DNA of 40,625 bases. It comes from Candidatus Heimdallarchaeota archaeon. Lineage in GTDB: Archaea > Asgardarchaeota > Heimdallarchaeia > Heimdallarchaeales > JAJRWK01. Every line of letters begins with the position of its first letter. The stretch's first letter is position 1. The DNA lies in assembly GCA_027061945.1 (NCBI GenBank), contig JAMOVR010000172.1, positions 1 to 40,625 of the forward strand. The letters run 5' to 3'. The notes beneath the pieces are model-generated. The model made no database searches, had not been told where the DNA came from, and saw only the letters and a program-made list of their open reading frames with translations. The translations under genes were made by a program, and so were the position numbers. This document shows positions 31,607-40,214 of this stretch, piece by piece.

Positions 31607-32053
31607 ATGTTACAACCCATCTATGTTCGGAAATTGACTCCTAAAGATGCTAATTCAGTTATTTATCTAGAAAATATCTGTTTTGAATATCCACTTGGGG
31701 AATACACAATTCATGCTTATCTTAATGCTACTAATAACATAAGTATTGGCGCATTTGAAGGTGAACAACTTGTAGGGGCATTATTATGTAATTTTGATTC
31801 TCATGAGGGACATATTGTTTTAGTAGCGGTACATCCTAATTATCGGAGACGAGGAATTGCCAAGACACTTTTGCATACCATAGAAAAATACGCCTTAGAA
31901 AAGCTTACTAGGCATCTAAGATTAGAAGTGAATATAGCAAATACTCCTGCAATATTATTATATCGAAAATTAGGGTATAATGCAGTAAGTATCATTAATG
32001 AGTATTATGAAAATGGGGATGATGCTTATCTAATGATTAAACAATTATTATAA
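31607..32053 (+). CDS. GNAT acetyltransferase, RimI-like
   Basis: 148 aa. GNAT motif A VLVAVHPNYRRRGIAKTLLHTIEKYA (acetyl-CoA pyrophosphate loop RRRGIA) and motif B LEVNIANTPAILLYRKLGYNAVSIINEYYENGDDAYLM, with the LYxKLGF/Y and late Tyr typical of RimI/Naa10-type N-terminal acetyltransferases. Archaeal homologues acetylate protein N-termini. ATG immediately follows the hjc stop. Confidence 0.88.
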   Translation: MLQPIYVRKLTPKDANSVIYLENICFEYPLGEYTIHAYLNATNNISIGAFEGEQLVGALLCNFDSHEGHIVLVAVHPNYRRRGIAKTLLHTIEKYALEKLTRHLRLEVNIANTPAILLYRKLGYNAVSIINEYYENGDDAYLMIKQLL

Positions 32054-32123
32054 TCATAAATATAATCATAAACATAAATAACATGGTTAATTCAAAAATA
32101 AGTAAGAAGAATTTTAATTTTAA

Positions 32124-32335
32124 CTTGATTAGCGTGAATCTCTTTTTTCTGGAAAAATGTAGCAAGGATGAAAGACAATAATATTTTATATGGTTATATA
32201 ATTATTATGGATTGATTAGGAGTAATCATAGATCTATTCCGAGCCAGACCGTTTACTTACAATAAAGGGAGTGGTTTGGAGGCAAGTGTTCTTGATGAAA
32301 CAGGAAGCCCTTTGCCAAAGCAAGGGGTAGTTCAC
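32124..32335 (+). mobile_element. TnpB-less IS200/IS605-like element, copy 4
   Basis: Preceded by TTTTAA (32118-32123). Left ~120 nt (CTTGATTAGCGTGAATCTC... to GATCTATTCC) is nearly identical to copy 6 on the other strand. The right end GAAGCCCTTTGC...GCAAGGGGTAG then TTCAC forms the hairpin. A TnpB-like ending MKQEA with KG* is readable in the hairpin frame. The rest of the 377-bp spacer (32054-32430) shows no gene. Confidence 0.8.
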
Positions 32336-32430
32336 ACAAAAATAAACCACGTAAAAAATTGATAATGTAAATAATGTAAAAACATATCTAAAAATAAAAA
32401 CTAAGCATTAAATTTAATCTTGGAGGGCCA

Positions 32431-33321
32431 GTGGTGAAACTAAGTAAAAAAGGAGCAATAACTATTCCTTCTGTTTTTAGAAATGACTTGGGATGGGAAG
32501 CTGGGGACGATCTTTCAGTTACAAGAATTGGAGATATTATTATAATACAAAAATTGTTGAAAATAAATGAAAGCTTGGAGTTCCTTAGAAAAAATAAGGA
32601 TAAAATTTTGTCAAAAGAAGTTTCTCCTAAAGAAATAAAAGATCTTGTTTGGGGCTTAATCGGACAGCAACTAGTTTCCGCAGAAGATAAAGTAATAAAT
32701 AGAACTGAAAATAAGGCCGTAATTCTGCCTGGGATAAGTAAAATTTTCAATGAAACCGTGGAACAAATAGTTTCAACATGGCAATTGTGGAAACAAGGTA
32801 AATTTAATACTTTTTTCTATGAATTGTCTTCAATGTTTGAAATTTCTTATCCAAGTTTAATTACTCATTCTGTAACTCGCCTGAAAGTATTATTAGAAAC
32901 AGAAAAACGCAATGGTGACGTCGATCCCGTAGTTTTATTCTCAGTTCCTATAGGGAGGGCTCTTGAAATGTTCCAAAGAAAAACAGCAGATCTAGTTACG
33001 GCGGATCTTAAAGCATCATTAGAGCTTCAAGACAAAATAGAGATTAGTCAAACGGATCTTGAATCAATACTATACGGAATAAATGCTTTTGAATCTACTT
33101 TGTTACTATCCTTACAATTTGCTAGGCAAATTGCCAAAGTAGAAAGAAACGCTTTTGGCCTAATAGAATATCAAAAAGAAAAGAAAAAAGTCTTGGAAGC
33201 TGTTAAAATGGTCGTTATGGAGCCTAAAGAAAAGCGTAAAGCAATTAAATCTGCAAAAGAAAGGCTTGTACCTCCAGAGCCGCCTAATTTACCTTCAAAA
33301 AGTAATGATGGTAATTCCTAA
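32431..33321 (+). CDS. SpoVT/AbrB-type DNA-binding domain fused to a long helical region
   Basis: 296 aa. N-terminal swapped-hairpin domain VKLSKKGAITIPSVFRNDLGWEAGDDLSVTRIGDIIIIQK (~1-45). The remaining ~250 residues are almost entirely helical, with a basic segment EPKEKRKAIKSAKERL and a Pro/Ser tail. AbrB domains usually occur in short antitoxins or in archaeal PhoU-like proteins; the helical part could be PhoU-like, but I do not see the acidic metal motifs. GTG start at 32431 with GGAGG 4 nt upstream. Function unknown, probably a DNA-binding regulator. Confidence 0.72.
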   Translation: MVKLSKKGAITIPSVFRNDLGWEAGDDLSVTRIGDIIIIQKLLKINESLEFLRKNKDKILSKEVSPKEIKDLVWGLIGQQLVSAEDKVINRTENKAVILPGISKIFNETVEQIVSTWQLWKQGKFNTFFYELSSMFEISYPSLITHSVTRLKVLLETEKRNGDVDPVVLFSVPIGRALEMFQRKTADLVTADLKASLELQDKIEISQTDLESILYGINAFESTLLLSLQFARQIAKVERNAFGLIEYQKEKKKVLEAVKMVVMEPKEKRKAIKSAKERLVPPEPPNLPSKSNDGNS

Positions 33322-33447
33322 TCATCCCCATTTCTCAGATCGCTATTAATTCGTCCTCTATGCAATTAAAATCCCAATTTCATATTATTAATTATTTTCT
33401 TTTTGAAATCTTTATATCATTGTGTCAAGAATATTACGTTGACCTGA

Positions 33448-33900
33448 ATGTCATCAAAAGTTACCTTGTTACAATTCTTAGTGTTTCTACTTGACGCTCT
33501 TGGAAATAATAATCCAAAAACAAAGGATAGTGCTGTTACAAAGTTAGATGCATTACTAGGAAATAACTGGGCGTTGTTACCAGTTACTTCTTCAACAATG
33601 CTAGCAGTTATATTCGTCTTAATCCAGGTTCTTGAACCACTTGGTATCACTCCTAAAAATATTGCTTTGACTGCAATCGATCTTGCAGAACAATTAGGAG
33701 AATCTGAAGCCGCAAAAGAAGTAGGGGACAAAGTCAAAAATATGGCTAAAATAACATCTGAAATGTTTGAACAAGCCTTACAAAAAATAAATCTAAACAA
33801 AGCAAAAGAGACAATGAAAAAGAGCTTAGATAATGTTGCAGATAAGACAAAAGAAGCTTTAAATTCCCTGTCAAAGCTAAAAAAGAAGAAAAAAGAGTGA
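33448..33900 (+). CDS. Hypothetical small protein, hydrophobic segment and Lys-rich helical tail
   Basis: 150 aa, not recognised. Residues ~40-66 (WALLPVTSSTMLAVIFVLIQVL) form a hydrophobic helix that may lie in the membrane. From ~78 on it is amphipathic helix, with a likely coiled coil (KAKETMKKSLDNVADKTKEALNSL) and a tail KKKKKE. ATG start; no strong ribosome-binding site. It follows the AbrB-type gene by 126 bp on the same strand. Codon use is like its neighbours, so I take it as real. Confidence 0.6.
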   Translation: MSSKVTLLQFLVFLLDALGNNNPKTKDSAVTKLDALLGNNWALLPVTSSTMLAVIFVLIQVLEPLGITPKNIALTAIDLAEQLGESEAAKEVGDKVKNMAKITSEMFEQALQKINLNKAKETMKKSLDNVADKTKEALNSLSKLKKKKKE

Positions 33901-34165
33901 GACCTAAAAATGCAATGTTTTTATTAAAATTAAATTAAATTAGTTGTAAAAAACCTAATTGTTCTTGGGAACTAATCCTTTTTTATGTAGGTATAAATAA
34001 TATTTTATTTGATAAATTATAAACATAGAATAATATTTTCACATATAATAGAATTTTTTCAAGGAATACTGTGTTTAAAGTGCTATTATTAGTTCCACTA
34101 TTTTTAATTGGTGTGGAAATATTTTTCTGTAACTTCGTATCATACTTAAACGGTGGTCAAATAAA

Positions 34166-34393
34166 ATGACAATCGCGTTTATCCTAATTAATGCAGAAAC
34201 TGGAAAGGAACGAGAAGTCCTAGAAAAATTAAAACAAATACCAGTAACTAGGGAAGGACACTTGATTTTGGGCTCATTTGATATAATCATTAAAGTAGAA
34301 GTAGAAAGTACAAAACAATTACGAGAATTAATTACTGGTGAAATTCGTAAAATTGATGGCGTAGGTTCAACAATGACAATAATCGCAGTATAA
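34166..34393 (+). CDS. Stand-alone Lrp/AsnC ligand-binding (RAM) domain protein
   Basis: 75 aa. The whole protein is one RAM domain: AFILINAETGKEREVLEKLKQIP, EGHLILGSFDIIIKVEVES, LRELITGEIRKIDGVGSTMTIIAV. No helix-turn-helix is attached. Such domains form ring-like oligomers that bind amino acids and may modulate full-length Lrp regulators. ATG start with GGTGGTC about 8 nt upstream. Monocistronic in a long spacer. Confidence 0.85.
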   Translation: MTIAFILINAETGKEREVLEKLKQIPVTREGHLILGSFDIIIKVEVESTKQLRELITGEIRKIDGVGSTMTIIAV

Positions 34394-34407
34394 AAATCAT
34401 TGCTTAA

Positions 34408-34642
34408 CTCTGTCGGTAAAAAGACTTCCTCCGAAGAATAGGAAACAATAGCCGACAATTTAATATTTTATGTTGTGGTGTTGCATCAAAACATTTTGAA
34501 GGCAGACTAAGTTAATTCACCTTTAGCTCTTGTTCTGTGGAGATAAAAACTCTCTTTCGAATCATTTTTGCAAGGAAGTGGTTTTGGAGTAAGTTTTCTA
34601 TAAAAAGCAGGAAGCCCCTCGCAAAAGCAAGGGGTAATTCAC
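34408..34642 (+). mobile_element. TnpB-less IS200/IS605-like element, copy 5
   Basis: Preceded by GCTTAA (34402-34407). Left end CTCTGTCGG with outer GTCGG/CCGAC pairing around an inner hairpin, then TTTAATATTTTATG. Right end GAAGCCCCTCGC...GCAAGGGGTAA followed by TTCAC, the cleanest right hairpin with copy 1. In the TnpB frame the end reads KKQEAPRKSKG then stop. No transposase. It lies between the AsnC-like gene and the L1 operon. Confidence 0.8.
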
Positions 34643-34831
34643 ATGAAGATGCACATAATAATGCCCTGAAATCAACTTTTTTTCGCGAAATTATATATGG
34701 TATATATTTATTTCGGAAATGAAACGCTTTAAAACTATTTTTTTAGTTTGTAATCTTAGTTGTAATCTTTAGATAATTTTAAATCGTTTTATTCGATCTC
34801 GAGCTTAACTAAGAATCATTTACCGCATAGA

Positions 34832-34858
34832 CCGCTGGGCTTTGCCCATCGGTAGCGG
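34832..34858 (+). promoter_or_regulatory. Leader hairpin before L1, possible autoregulatory site
   Basis: CCGCT (34832-34836) pairs with AGCGG (34854-34858) and GGGC with GCCC around a TTT loop, leaving a 6-nt bulge ATCGGT on the 3' side. The stem runs into the GGGGGT ribosome-binding site of the L1 gene. Archaeal L1 is known to repress its own operon through an mRNA mimic of its 23S site; I see the right location and an asymmetric helix, not the exact known motif. Confidence 0.45.
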
Positions 34859-34868
34859 GGGTAATAAT

Positions 34869-35516
34869 ATGGACGATGAATCATTGAAAAAAGCAATTAG
34901 TAAAGCCATAAAAAAAGCTCCTAAAAGAAACTTTCTCGAGACAGTGGAGCTAGCAATAAATTTGAAAGACATTGACTTGCGTGATCCATCAAAAAGGTTT
35001 ACCGCGCAAGTATTGTTGCCACACAAGCCTAACAAAGACGTTTCAATCGCTGTTATCGGGGATGACGCTTTTCTGCAGAAAGCTAAAGATGCGGGATTCA
35101 ACGAGATGATTAGTAAGGAACGCTTAGATGAACTTGCTCGGAACCCTAAAGAAGCAAGAAAAGTAGTGAAAAGAAATGACTTCTTCATTGCTTTGGCCCC
35201 AATGATGCCTTTAGTAGGTAAAACTCTAGGTCGCTTCCTGGGTCCGAGAGGAAAAATGCCGACTCCTGTCCCACCAAATGCTGATCCCGCAGTTTTCTTA
35301 AATCGCTTATCTAGAACTGTAAGCTTAAGATTAAGGCAAAACCCTGTTATTCATGCGAAGATTGGGACAAAAGATCAACCCATAGAAGAACTAGTAGAAA
35401 ATGCCAAAGCGGTACTAAGAGAAGTTGAACGTCGCTTAGACCAAGGAGAACGCAACGTAAAGAGCCTTTATGTCAAAACGACTATGGGGCCTTCTGTAAA
35501 GGTTGGTGAAGCATAA
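34869..35516 (+). CDS. rpl1: Ribosomal protein L1 (uL1)
   Basis: 215 aa from ATG 34869, the normal archaeal length. The track's earlier start (34842) is a TTG inside the leader hairpin, while GGGGGT lies 6 nt upstream of this ATG. Domain II signature LAPMMPLVGKTLGRFLGPRGKMPTP and C-terminal KSLYVKTTMGPSVKV. L1 forms the mobile stalk near the E site. Its TAA overlaps the L10 ATG (TAATG), giving translational coupling. Confidence 0.96.
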   Translation: MDDESLKKAISKAIKKAPKRNFLETVELAINLKDIDLRDPSKRFTAQVLLPHKPNKDVSIAVIGDDAFLQKAKDAGFNEMISKERLDELARNPKEARKVVKRNDFFIALAPMMPLVGKTLGRFLGPRGKMPTPVPPNADPAVFLNRLSRTVSLRLRQNPVIHAKIGTKDQPIEELVENAKAVLREVERRLDQGERNVKSLYVKTTMGPSVKVGEA

Positions 35517-36544
35517 TGTCCGCAACAGCTCAAGCAACAAAAAAAATAGATCCCCGAAAAATCGAGACCGTCGATAATCTTGTCAAACTACTTGAACAAT
35601 ATTCAACAATAGCGCTAGTTAAAATCGAAGGTATTGTCTCTAGCGCAATGCATCAAATAAGAAAGGACCTTCGGGGAGAAGCTCAGATAGTAATGGCCAA
35701 AAATACGTTAATGAAGTTGGCCATTGATCGTGTGAAAGACAAAAAGCCGGGGCTAGAGGCTCTAAAAGAATACATAAAAGGCCCAGCAGCCTTTTTGTTA
35801 ACAAACACTAATCCATTTAAGATCGCGACTTTCTTGGATAAAAAGAAATTACCTGCACCTGCAAAGGCAGGGATGATCGCTCCAAATGACGTATTAGTGA
35901 CTAAAAGAAACACAGGTATCCCACCCGGCCCTGTAATTGGTGAGTTAAATGCAGTAGGTCTACCCACTCGTATCGAGCAGGGAACTATTGCTATTACAAA
36001 AGATACGGTTGTACTCAAAAAAGGAGAAAAAGTAAGCAGGACACTCGCAGCAGTTCTCAGCCGTTTAGAAATAATGCCTTTTCAGGTAGGTATTATTGTT
36101 GAAGCGGCATGGGACAATGGAGACGTAATTGATGGCGCTACACTAGTAGTAGATTTTGAAGAAATCCAACAATTAATGATTGCTGCACATCAACAAGCAA
36201 TGAATCTAGCTGTAAATGCTCCAATATATGTGTCCGAAGCAATGCCATTCATCATTGCGAAAGCCCAACGCGAAGCATTGTCCTTGGCAGCAGAAGCAGG
36301 TTATCTATCACCAGATACTGCTTCCTTCGTCCTTGGACGTGCAGAAGGCAAAGCAAGAGGCTTGATCGCTTACATCCTCTCCAAAAAACCCGATGCCTTG
36401 CCTGAAGACTATGCTCAACTAGCAGCGACTGCTGCAGTAGCCACAACCAGTACAACTACAGAGACCAAGGAAGAAGAAACAGAAGAAGAGAAAGAAGAAG
36501 AAATCTCCGAAGAAGATGTTGGTCTTGGAGGTCTCTTTGGCTAA
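35516..36544 (+). CDS. rpl10: Ribosomal stalk protein L10 (P0, uL10)
   Basis: 342 aa, archaeal/eukaryal P0 type. N-terminal rRNA-binding domain (VKIEGIVSSAMHQIRKDLRGEAQIVMAKNTLMKLAI), inserted P0 domain (LPAPAKAGMIAPNDVLV, TGIPPGPVIGELNAVGLPTRIEQG), spine helices that carry L12 dimers, then the acidic tail EEKEEEISEEDVGLGGLFG. The tail recruits GTPase translation factors and is almost the same as the L12 tail downstream. Start overlaps the L1 stop. Confidence 0.97.
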   Translation: MSATAQATKKIDPRKIETVDNLVKLLEQYSTIALVKIEGIVSSAMHQIRKDLRGEAQIVMAKNTLMKLAIDRVKDKKPGLEALKEYIKGPAAFLLTNTNPFKIATFLDKKKLPAPAKAGMIAPNDVLVTKRNTGIPPGPVIGELNAVGLPTRIEQGTIAITKDTVVLKKGEKVSRTLAAVLSRLEIMPFQVGIIVEAAWDNGDVIDGATLVVDFEEIQQLMIAAHQQAMNLAVNAPIYVSEAMPFIIAKAQREALSLAAEAGYLSPDTASFVLGRAEGKARGLIAYILSKKPDALPEDYAQLAATAAVATTSTTTETKEEETEEEKEEEISEEDVGLGGLFG

Positions 36545-36605
36545 TCTCTCAAACAAGTCAAATACCCAAATATCCAAAAACAAGTATGAAAGAGGTTGAA
36601 ACAAG

Positions 36606-36917
36606 ATGCAATACATATATGCTGCCTTAATACTCCACAAAAGTGGAAAAGAAATAACTGAAGAAGGAATCACAAAAATATTAGAAGCTGCAGGCATTGA
36701 GGTTGATGCTTCCCGCGTAAAACAAGTCGTAGCAGCACTCGCTGACATCGACATTGATGAAGCACTATCTCAAGCAGTCATGGCCGCTCCTGTCGCTGCT
36801 GCTGGTGCACCAGCAGGAGGAGGAGCAACAGCTGCTGCTGCAGAAGAAACAAAAGAAGAAGAGAAAGAAGAAGAAATATCTGAAGAGGATGTAGGACTCG
36901 GCAACCTCTTTGGATAA
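36606..36917 (+). CDS. rpl12: Ribosomal protein L12 (P1-type stalk protein)
   Basis: 103 aa. N-terminal dimerisation helices MQYIYAALILHKSGKEITEEGITKILEAAGIEVD, an Ala/Gly-rich hinge (AAPVAAAGAPAGGGATAAA), and the charged tail EEISEEDVGLGNLFG. Dimers bind L10 helices to form the stalk. ATG with gaggttg upstream; 61 bp after L10 and ending the L1-L10-L12 operon. Confidence 0.97.
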   Translation: MQYIYAALILHKSGKEITEEGITKILEAAGIEVDASRVKQVVAALADIDIDEALSQAVMAAPVAAAGAPAGGGATAAAAEETKEEEKEEEISEEDVGLGNLFG

Positions 36918-37060
36918 AATAAAAATAATAAACCTTCTTTTCTCTTCCTTTCTCATTTCCAAAAAATATTTTTTAATTTGATTTTATTTATTAACAAATT
37001 ATAAATTTATGACTTTTCAACCAAAAAAGGTTTATTTGTGAATAGACAAAGCAGTTATTG

Positions 37061-37903
37061 ATGTTCCTTTTATTGTCTAAAAACCGTAAAGCTACTCATA
37101 ATATTCTTTCAACAATGGTAATATTCCTTTTAATGACTATTGGAGTAACCTATATGACTGTCCAAGTTGCTCCGATATTAAGGACATTACAAAAAGGAAC
37201 ATCGGAAAAAACTCAAGAAGCTGTTTTTTATTCAATTGCAGAACAAATTGATGCGTTTCTATATGCTGACACGGGATATTCAATAACAGTTCCCATTAAC
37301 AATCCATATCACTTAAGATATAACTTAGACATGGATCATACATTAAAAATCCAGATTACAGGAACAACAAACACACCAACATTAACTTATAATTGGGGAT
37401 TACTAAATGCAACACTATTCACCAATCAAGCACAAAAAGCATTACCACCATATTTATTCCGTGGGGGCAGTGGTTTTGGACTTACCTCATTAATTAATGC
37501 ACAGTCAACTAATTCTGAGGGAGAAAATACCGTGTTTTTCATACAACAATTAAAAGATGGGACTATTCAATATGTTGTAATGCCTAGAGTATTTGCTACA
37601 ACAATTAGTTCTCGTGCAGGCTTCGCAGACTTAATAATTTATGTACTAACATTAGTAACTTTGGATGACGATACTGGAAAAACAGTTGGATTTCCAAATG
37701 ACTTACCCCAATTGACTTTAAATATGACCGTATCATCAAGAACCACTTTCCGCCAGGGGTTAGGAACAACAAATGGGCCATTAACACTCCAGCAAACTTA
37801 TGATGGTCATGAACTAGAAAACATTGTTTTTCCGGATGTCCCAACTGGAACAGTTATTACATTAAAACTTGTAGAAATCACTCTGCAATTAAGTACTCTT
37901 TAA
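37061..37903 (+). CDS. Membrane-anchored extracellular protein, pilin-like N-terminus
   Basis: About 280 aa, not assigned to a family. Short basic N-terminus (LSKNRKATHN), then one hydrophobic helix ILSTMVIFLLMTIGVTYMTVQVAPILR, and an extracellular beta-rich domain with NxT sites (LNATLF, LNMTVS). This layout is like archaeal type IV pilin-type or other N-terminally anchored surface proteins, but no clear class III signal-peptide cleavage site is visible. ATG at 37061; the track start one codon earlier is a TTG. It stands alone between L12 and the ThiL-like gene. Confidence 0.65.
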   Translation: MFLLLSKNRKATHNILSTMVIFLLMTIGVTYMTVQVAPILRTLQKGTSEKTQEAVFYSIAEQIDAFLYADTGYSITVPINNPYHLRYNLDMDHTLKIQITGTTNTPTLTYNWGLLNATLFTNQAQKALPPYLFRGGSGFGLTSLINAQSTNSEGENTVFFIQQLKDGTIQYVVMPRVFATTISSRAGFADLIIYVLTLVTLDDDTGKTVGFPNDLPQLTLNMTVSSRTTFRQGLGTTNGPLTLQQTYDGHELENIVFPDVPTGTVITLKLVEITLQLSTL

Positions 37904-37923
37904 AGACAAGATCAATTAAGGAA

Positions 37924-37958
37924 AGAATCTGTACTCGCATATTGCCCGAACAGATTCT
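37924..37958. repeat. Perfect 9-bp stem-loop just before the ThiL-like gene
   Basis: AGAATCTGT (37924-37932) and ACAGATTCT (37950-37958) form a perfect inverted repeat. An inner TCG/CGA pair adds three base pairs. It lies 24 bp before the ATG and immediately upstream of the ribosome-binding region. Could be an RNA structure or a protein-binding palindrome. Confidence 0.5.
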
Positions 37959-37981
37959 GAAAAGGAAAAGGAAAGAGTGGT

Positions 37982-38965
37982 ATGAGGTTAGCAGATATTG
38001 GTGAAAATAAAATATTACGACGTCTCCGAGAATTCATATCCAAAAAGAATCTGTTACCAGACGATGATTCCAGTGCAATGATCATTGAGGAGCTTGTAAA
38101 CTCCTTGAGTAATTCATCGATCGTTGTAAATACCGATGGTTTTGTTGAAAGTACCGATGCTCCTTTAGGAATGATGCCTATTCATTATGGGGAAAAAGTT
38201 GCTCATATGACTCTAAGCGATATTTTCGTTAAAGGAGTACAGCCTATCGGTTTTTTGTTATCTGCGTCCATACCCAAAAATGATTCTTTTATTAAATTAT
38301 ATGAGATAGTAGAAGGTGCCGTTAGTTTCTGCAAAAAATTTGATGTTGCTTTTTTAGGTGGAGACCTAAATGAATCAAAGGATTTGGTTCTGGATGGTTT
38401 TGCATTTGGTTTTTCACCAGAACAGTCTATAATTCCTAGAAGGGGGGCTAAAAAAACTAATCTAATAGTAACAATCCCTTGGTTTGGATATGCCTCAATA
38501 GGTCTTAATTTTTTACTAAGCCAAATTGACATTGATTTGTCAAGCGAATTACTAAAAAAAAGTGTTAAAGAAGTGTATTCTCCTACACCATGGTTTAAAG
38601 AATTCATGAATGTAAAAAATCTGGTAAAAATAACAAGTTCAATAGATTCTAGCGACGGTCTTGCAAAGTCTCTAAATATTTTAGCAAAACAAAATAATTC
38701 TGCAATAGCAATCCATACTCTTCCATTAGCAGACGAACTAAAAAATGCAGTTCCTAAACAATATCATTTTATGTTTACAATGTTTGGTGGGGAAGAATTT
38801 ATTCCAATATTTACTATTCCTAAAAAAGAAGAAAAAGACTTACCCGAGCCTTTCATAGTAATTGGTAAATTAACACGGAACAAGGGGCCACCCAAAGTCT
38901 ATTTTGAGAATGAAAACGGTAAAAAACAAGAAATCCCCGACAAAGGTTGGAGTCATTTTATATAA
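37982..38965 (+). CDS. thiL: ThiL-like (PurM-type) kinase
   Basis: 327 aa. AIR-synthase/PurM fold: LLPDDDSSAMI and VVNTDGFVESTDAP take the place of GDDAA and the DxxxEGxHF segment of ThiL; MTLSDIFVKGVQPIGFLLS matches DLAAMGAxPxxxxxS; GGDLNESKDLVLDGFAFG; SIDSSDGLAKSLNILA; and GGEEF near the C-terminus matches GGEDYE. ThiL phosphorylates thiamine monophosphate to TPP. Variation in the first two motifs leaves a related SelD/HypE-like or other kinase role possible. ATG start preceded by GGAAAGAGTGG. Confidence 0.72.
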   Translation: MRLADIGENKILRRLREFISKKNLLPDDDSSAMIIEELVNSLSNSSIVVNTDGFVESTDAPLGMMPIHYGEKVAHMTLSDIFVKGVQPIGFLLSASIPKNDSFIKLYEIVEGAVSFCKKFDVAFLGGDLNESKDLVLDGFAFGFSPEQSIIPRRGAKKTNLIVTIPWFGYASIGLNFLLSQIDIDLSSELLKKSVKEVYSPTPWFKEFMNVKNLVKITSSIDSSDGLAKSLNILAKQNNSAIAIHTLPLADELKNAVPKQYHFMFTMFGGEEFIPIFTIPKKEEKDLPEPFIVIGKLTRNKGPPKVYFENENGKKQEIPDKGWSHFI

Positions 38966-39009
38966 ACAAAGAAAACAAGAGAATCACTTTTTAGAACTTA
39001 TATAACAAA

Positions 39010-40143
39010 TTATTTTGTCAACGTTTCAATAGTGGAAAAAATAGTTTCAACTTCCTCTAAGGTATTATAGCCATGAGGAGAAAATCTGACTCCTTTTTCC
39101 CTGTGAGAAACAGCTATCTTCAATTTTTTAAGTTCTTCAACTATTTTAACAGCGTCTGGTATCATTACTTTTACAATCGCTCCTCTTTCTTTATCACTCA
39201 AGGGAGAACCAATCTCAAATCCCATTTCTTCAGATCTCTTAATTATTTCGTTTCCGATTTTTAAGGTTTGTTTTCTAATCTGATTAAGCCCTACATCCAC
39301 TAATAACTCTAAAGAAGGTCTCAAAGTAAAGGTCATAATGTTTATATGTGGTTGGAGTCTTCGACCACCTTTCAATGGTTCATATGAATGATGGGACATG
39401 TTTAAGTATTCCTTATCACTAAGCCAGGCTGCGACAATAGGGTTCAATTTATCGATCCACTCTTCACTTACAAAAGCAATTCCTGTCATAAAAGGACCCA
39501 ACAACCATTTATATCCCCCAGCAACGACTCCGTCGACACCCCAGTTGTCGGCTTTAAATTCCATAGTCCCCAAGCTCTGAATCGCGTCGACAATTAAGAA
39601 CCCACCTTGCTCGTGGATAAGTTCTGAAAGCTTTTTTAAGTCTGTCATATAACCATTAGAAAATTGTACATGAGAAACAGCTACTAACCTGGTATTCTCA
39701 TCTATTTTTTCTTCATATTTCTCAATTGGTAATTGTCCTTTTTCATTTTCTACGACTTTTAGTTCTCTGTCGGTTCTTTTTGCTAAGACTTGATATGGAT
39801 AAGAGTTCTGGGTAAACTCCATATCAGTTATAACAATATTTCCTTTTTTCTCTAAGGGAAGGCCCTCTAAAATTGAAATAATTCCTTGATGAGTTGAAGA
39901 GGGGAAGAAAATATTATTCCAGTTTTTAGTACCAATAATCTTAGCACCGATTTTCTGGAACTCTTCATAGTCTTGATCTAAAGTACTGAAGTCCTCTTTC
40001 ATACTCCCATGAAACATTTTGTTATTTAACGCCTCTAATTGAGCTAAAAAGGTCTCTTTAGGCAAAGGTCCAACGGAAGCATGATTAAAATAAGTCCATT
40101 CTTTTATAATATTCATCTGTTTTCTAAAATATTCGACATTCAT
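39010..40143 (-). CDS. Class V aminotransferase (cysteine desulfurase / isopenicillin-N epimerase-like)
   Basis: About 377 aa. Fold type I PLP enzyme: FNHASVGPLP at the N-terminus, SSTHQGIISILEGL near the phosphate site, LVAVSHVQFSNGYM, FLIVDAIQSLG (PLP-ring Asp), and the Schiff-base Lys in VAGGYKWLLGP. No evident active-site Cys loop, so desulfurase activity is uncertain; relatives include epimerases, lyases and kynureninase-like enzymes. ATG 40143 is preferred over GTG 40152 because GAGTG lies 6 nt upstream. Convergent with the thiL-like gene. Confidence 0.85.
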   Translation of the reverse strand: MNVEYFRKQMNIIKEWTYFNHASVGPLPKETFLAQLEALNNKMFHGSMKEDFSTLDQDYEEFQKIGAKIIGTKNWNNIFFPSSTHQGIISILEGLPLEKKGNIVITDMEFTQNSYPYQVLAKRTDRELKVVENEKGQLPIEKYEEKIDENTRLVAVSHVQFSNGYMTDLKKLSELIHEQGGFLIVDAIQSLGTMEFKADNWGVDGVVAGGYKWLLGPFMTGIAFVSEEWIDKLNPIVAAWLSDKEYLNMSHHSYEPLKGGRRLQPHINIMTFTLRPSLELLVDVGLNQIRKQTLKIGNEIIKRSEEMGFEIGSPLSDKERGAIVKVMIPDAVKIVEELKKLKIAVSHREKGVRFSPHGYNTLEEVETIFSTIETLTK

Positions 40144-40214
40144 AATAATCACTCAACAAGTGAATAATAAACATCTCTCTAAAATCTGTTCTAAATTAAA
40201 CAAAATAAAGTTAA

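Noticed and set aside
9363-34642. The GGGGTAG hairpin repeats as a CRISPR array
   Set aside because: Copies are kilobases apart, differ in sequence with compensatory changes, and have no spacer periodicity or cas genes.
34537-34722. ORF of 61 aa in the spacer before L1
   Set aside because: It crosses the right hairpin of element copy 5 out of the TnpB frame; chance frame.
36440-36917. Repeated acidic coding tails in L10 and L12 as a duplication artefact
   Set aside because: The shared EEDVGLG(G/N)LFG end is the normal factor-binding tail of both stalk proteins.
37904-37981. TPP riboswitch before the ThiL-like gene
   Set aside because: The conserved TPP-binding core is absent; only a simple stem-loop is present.
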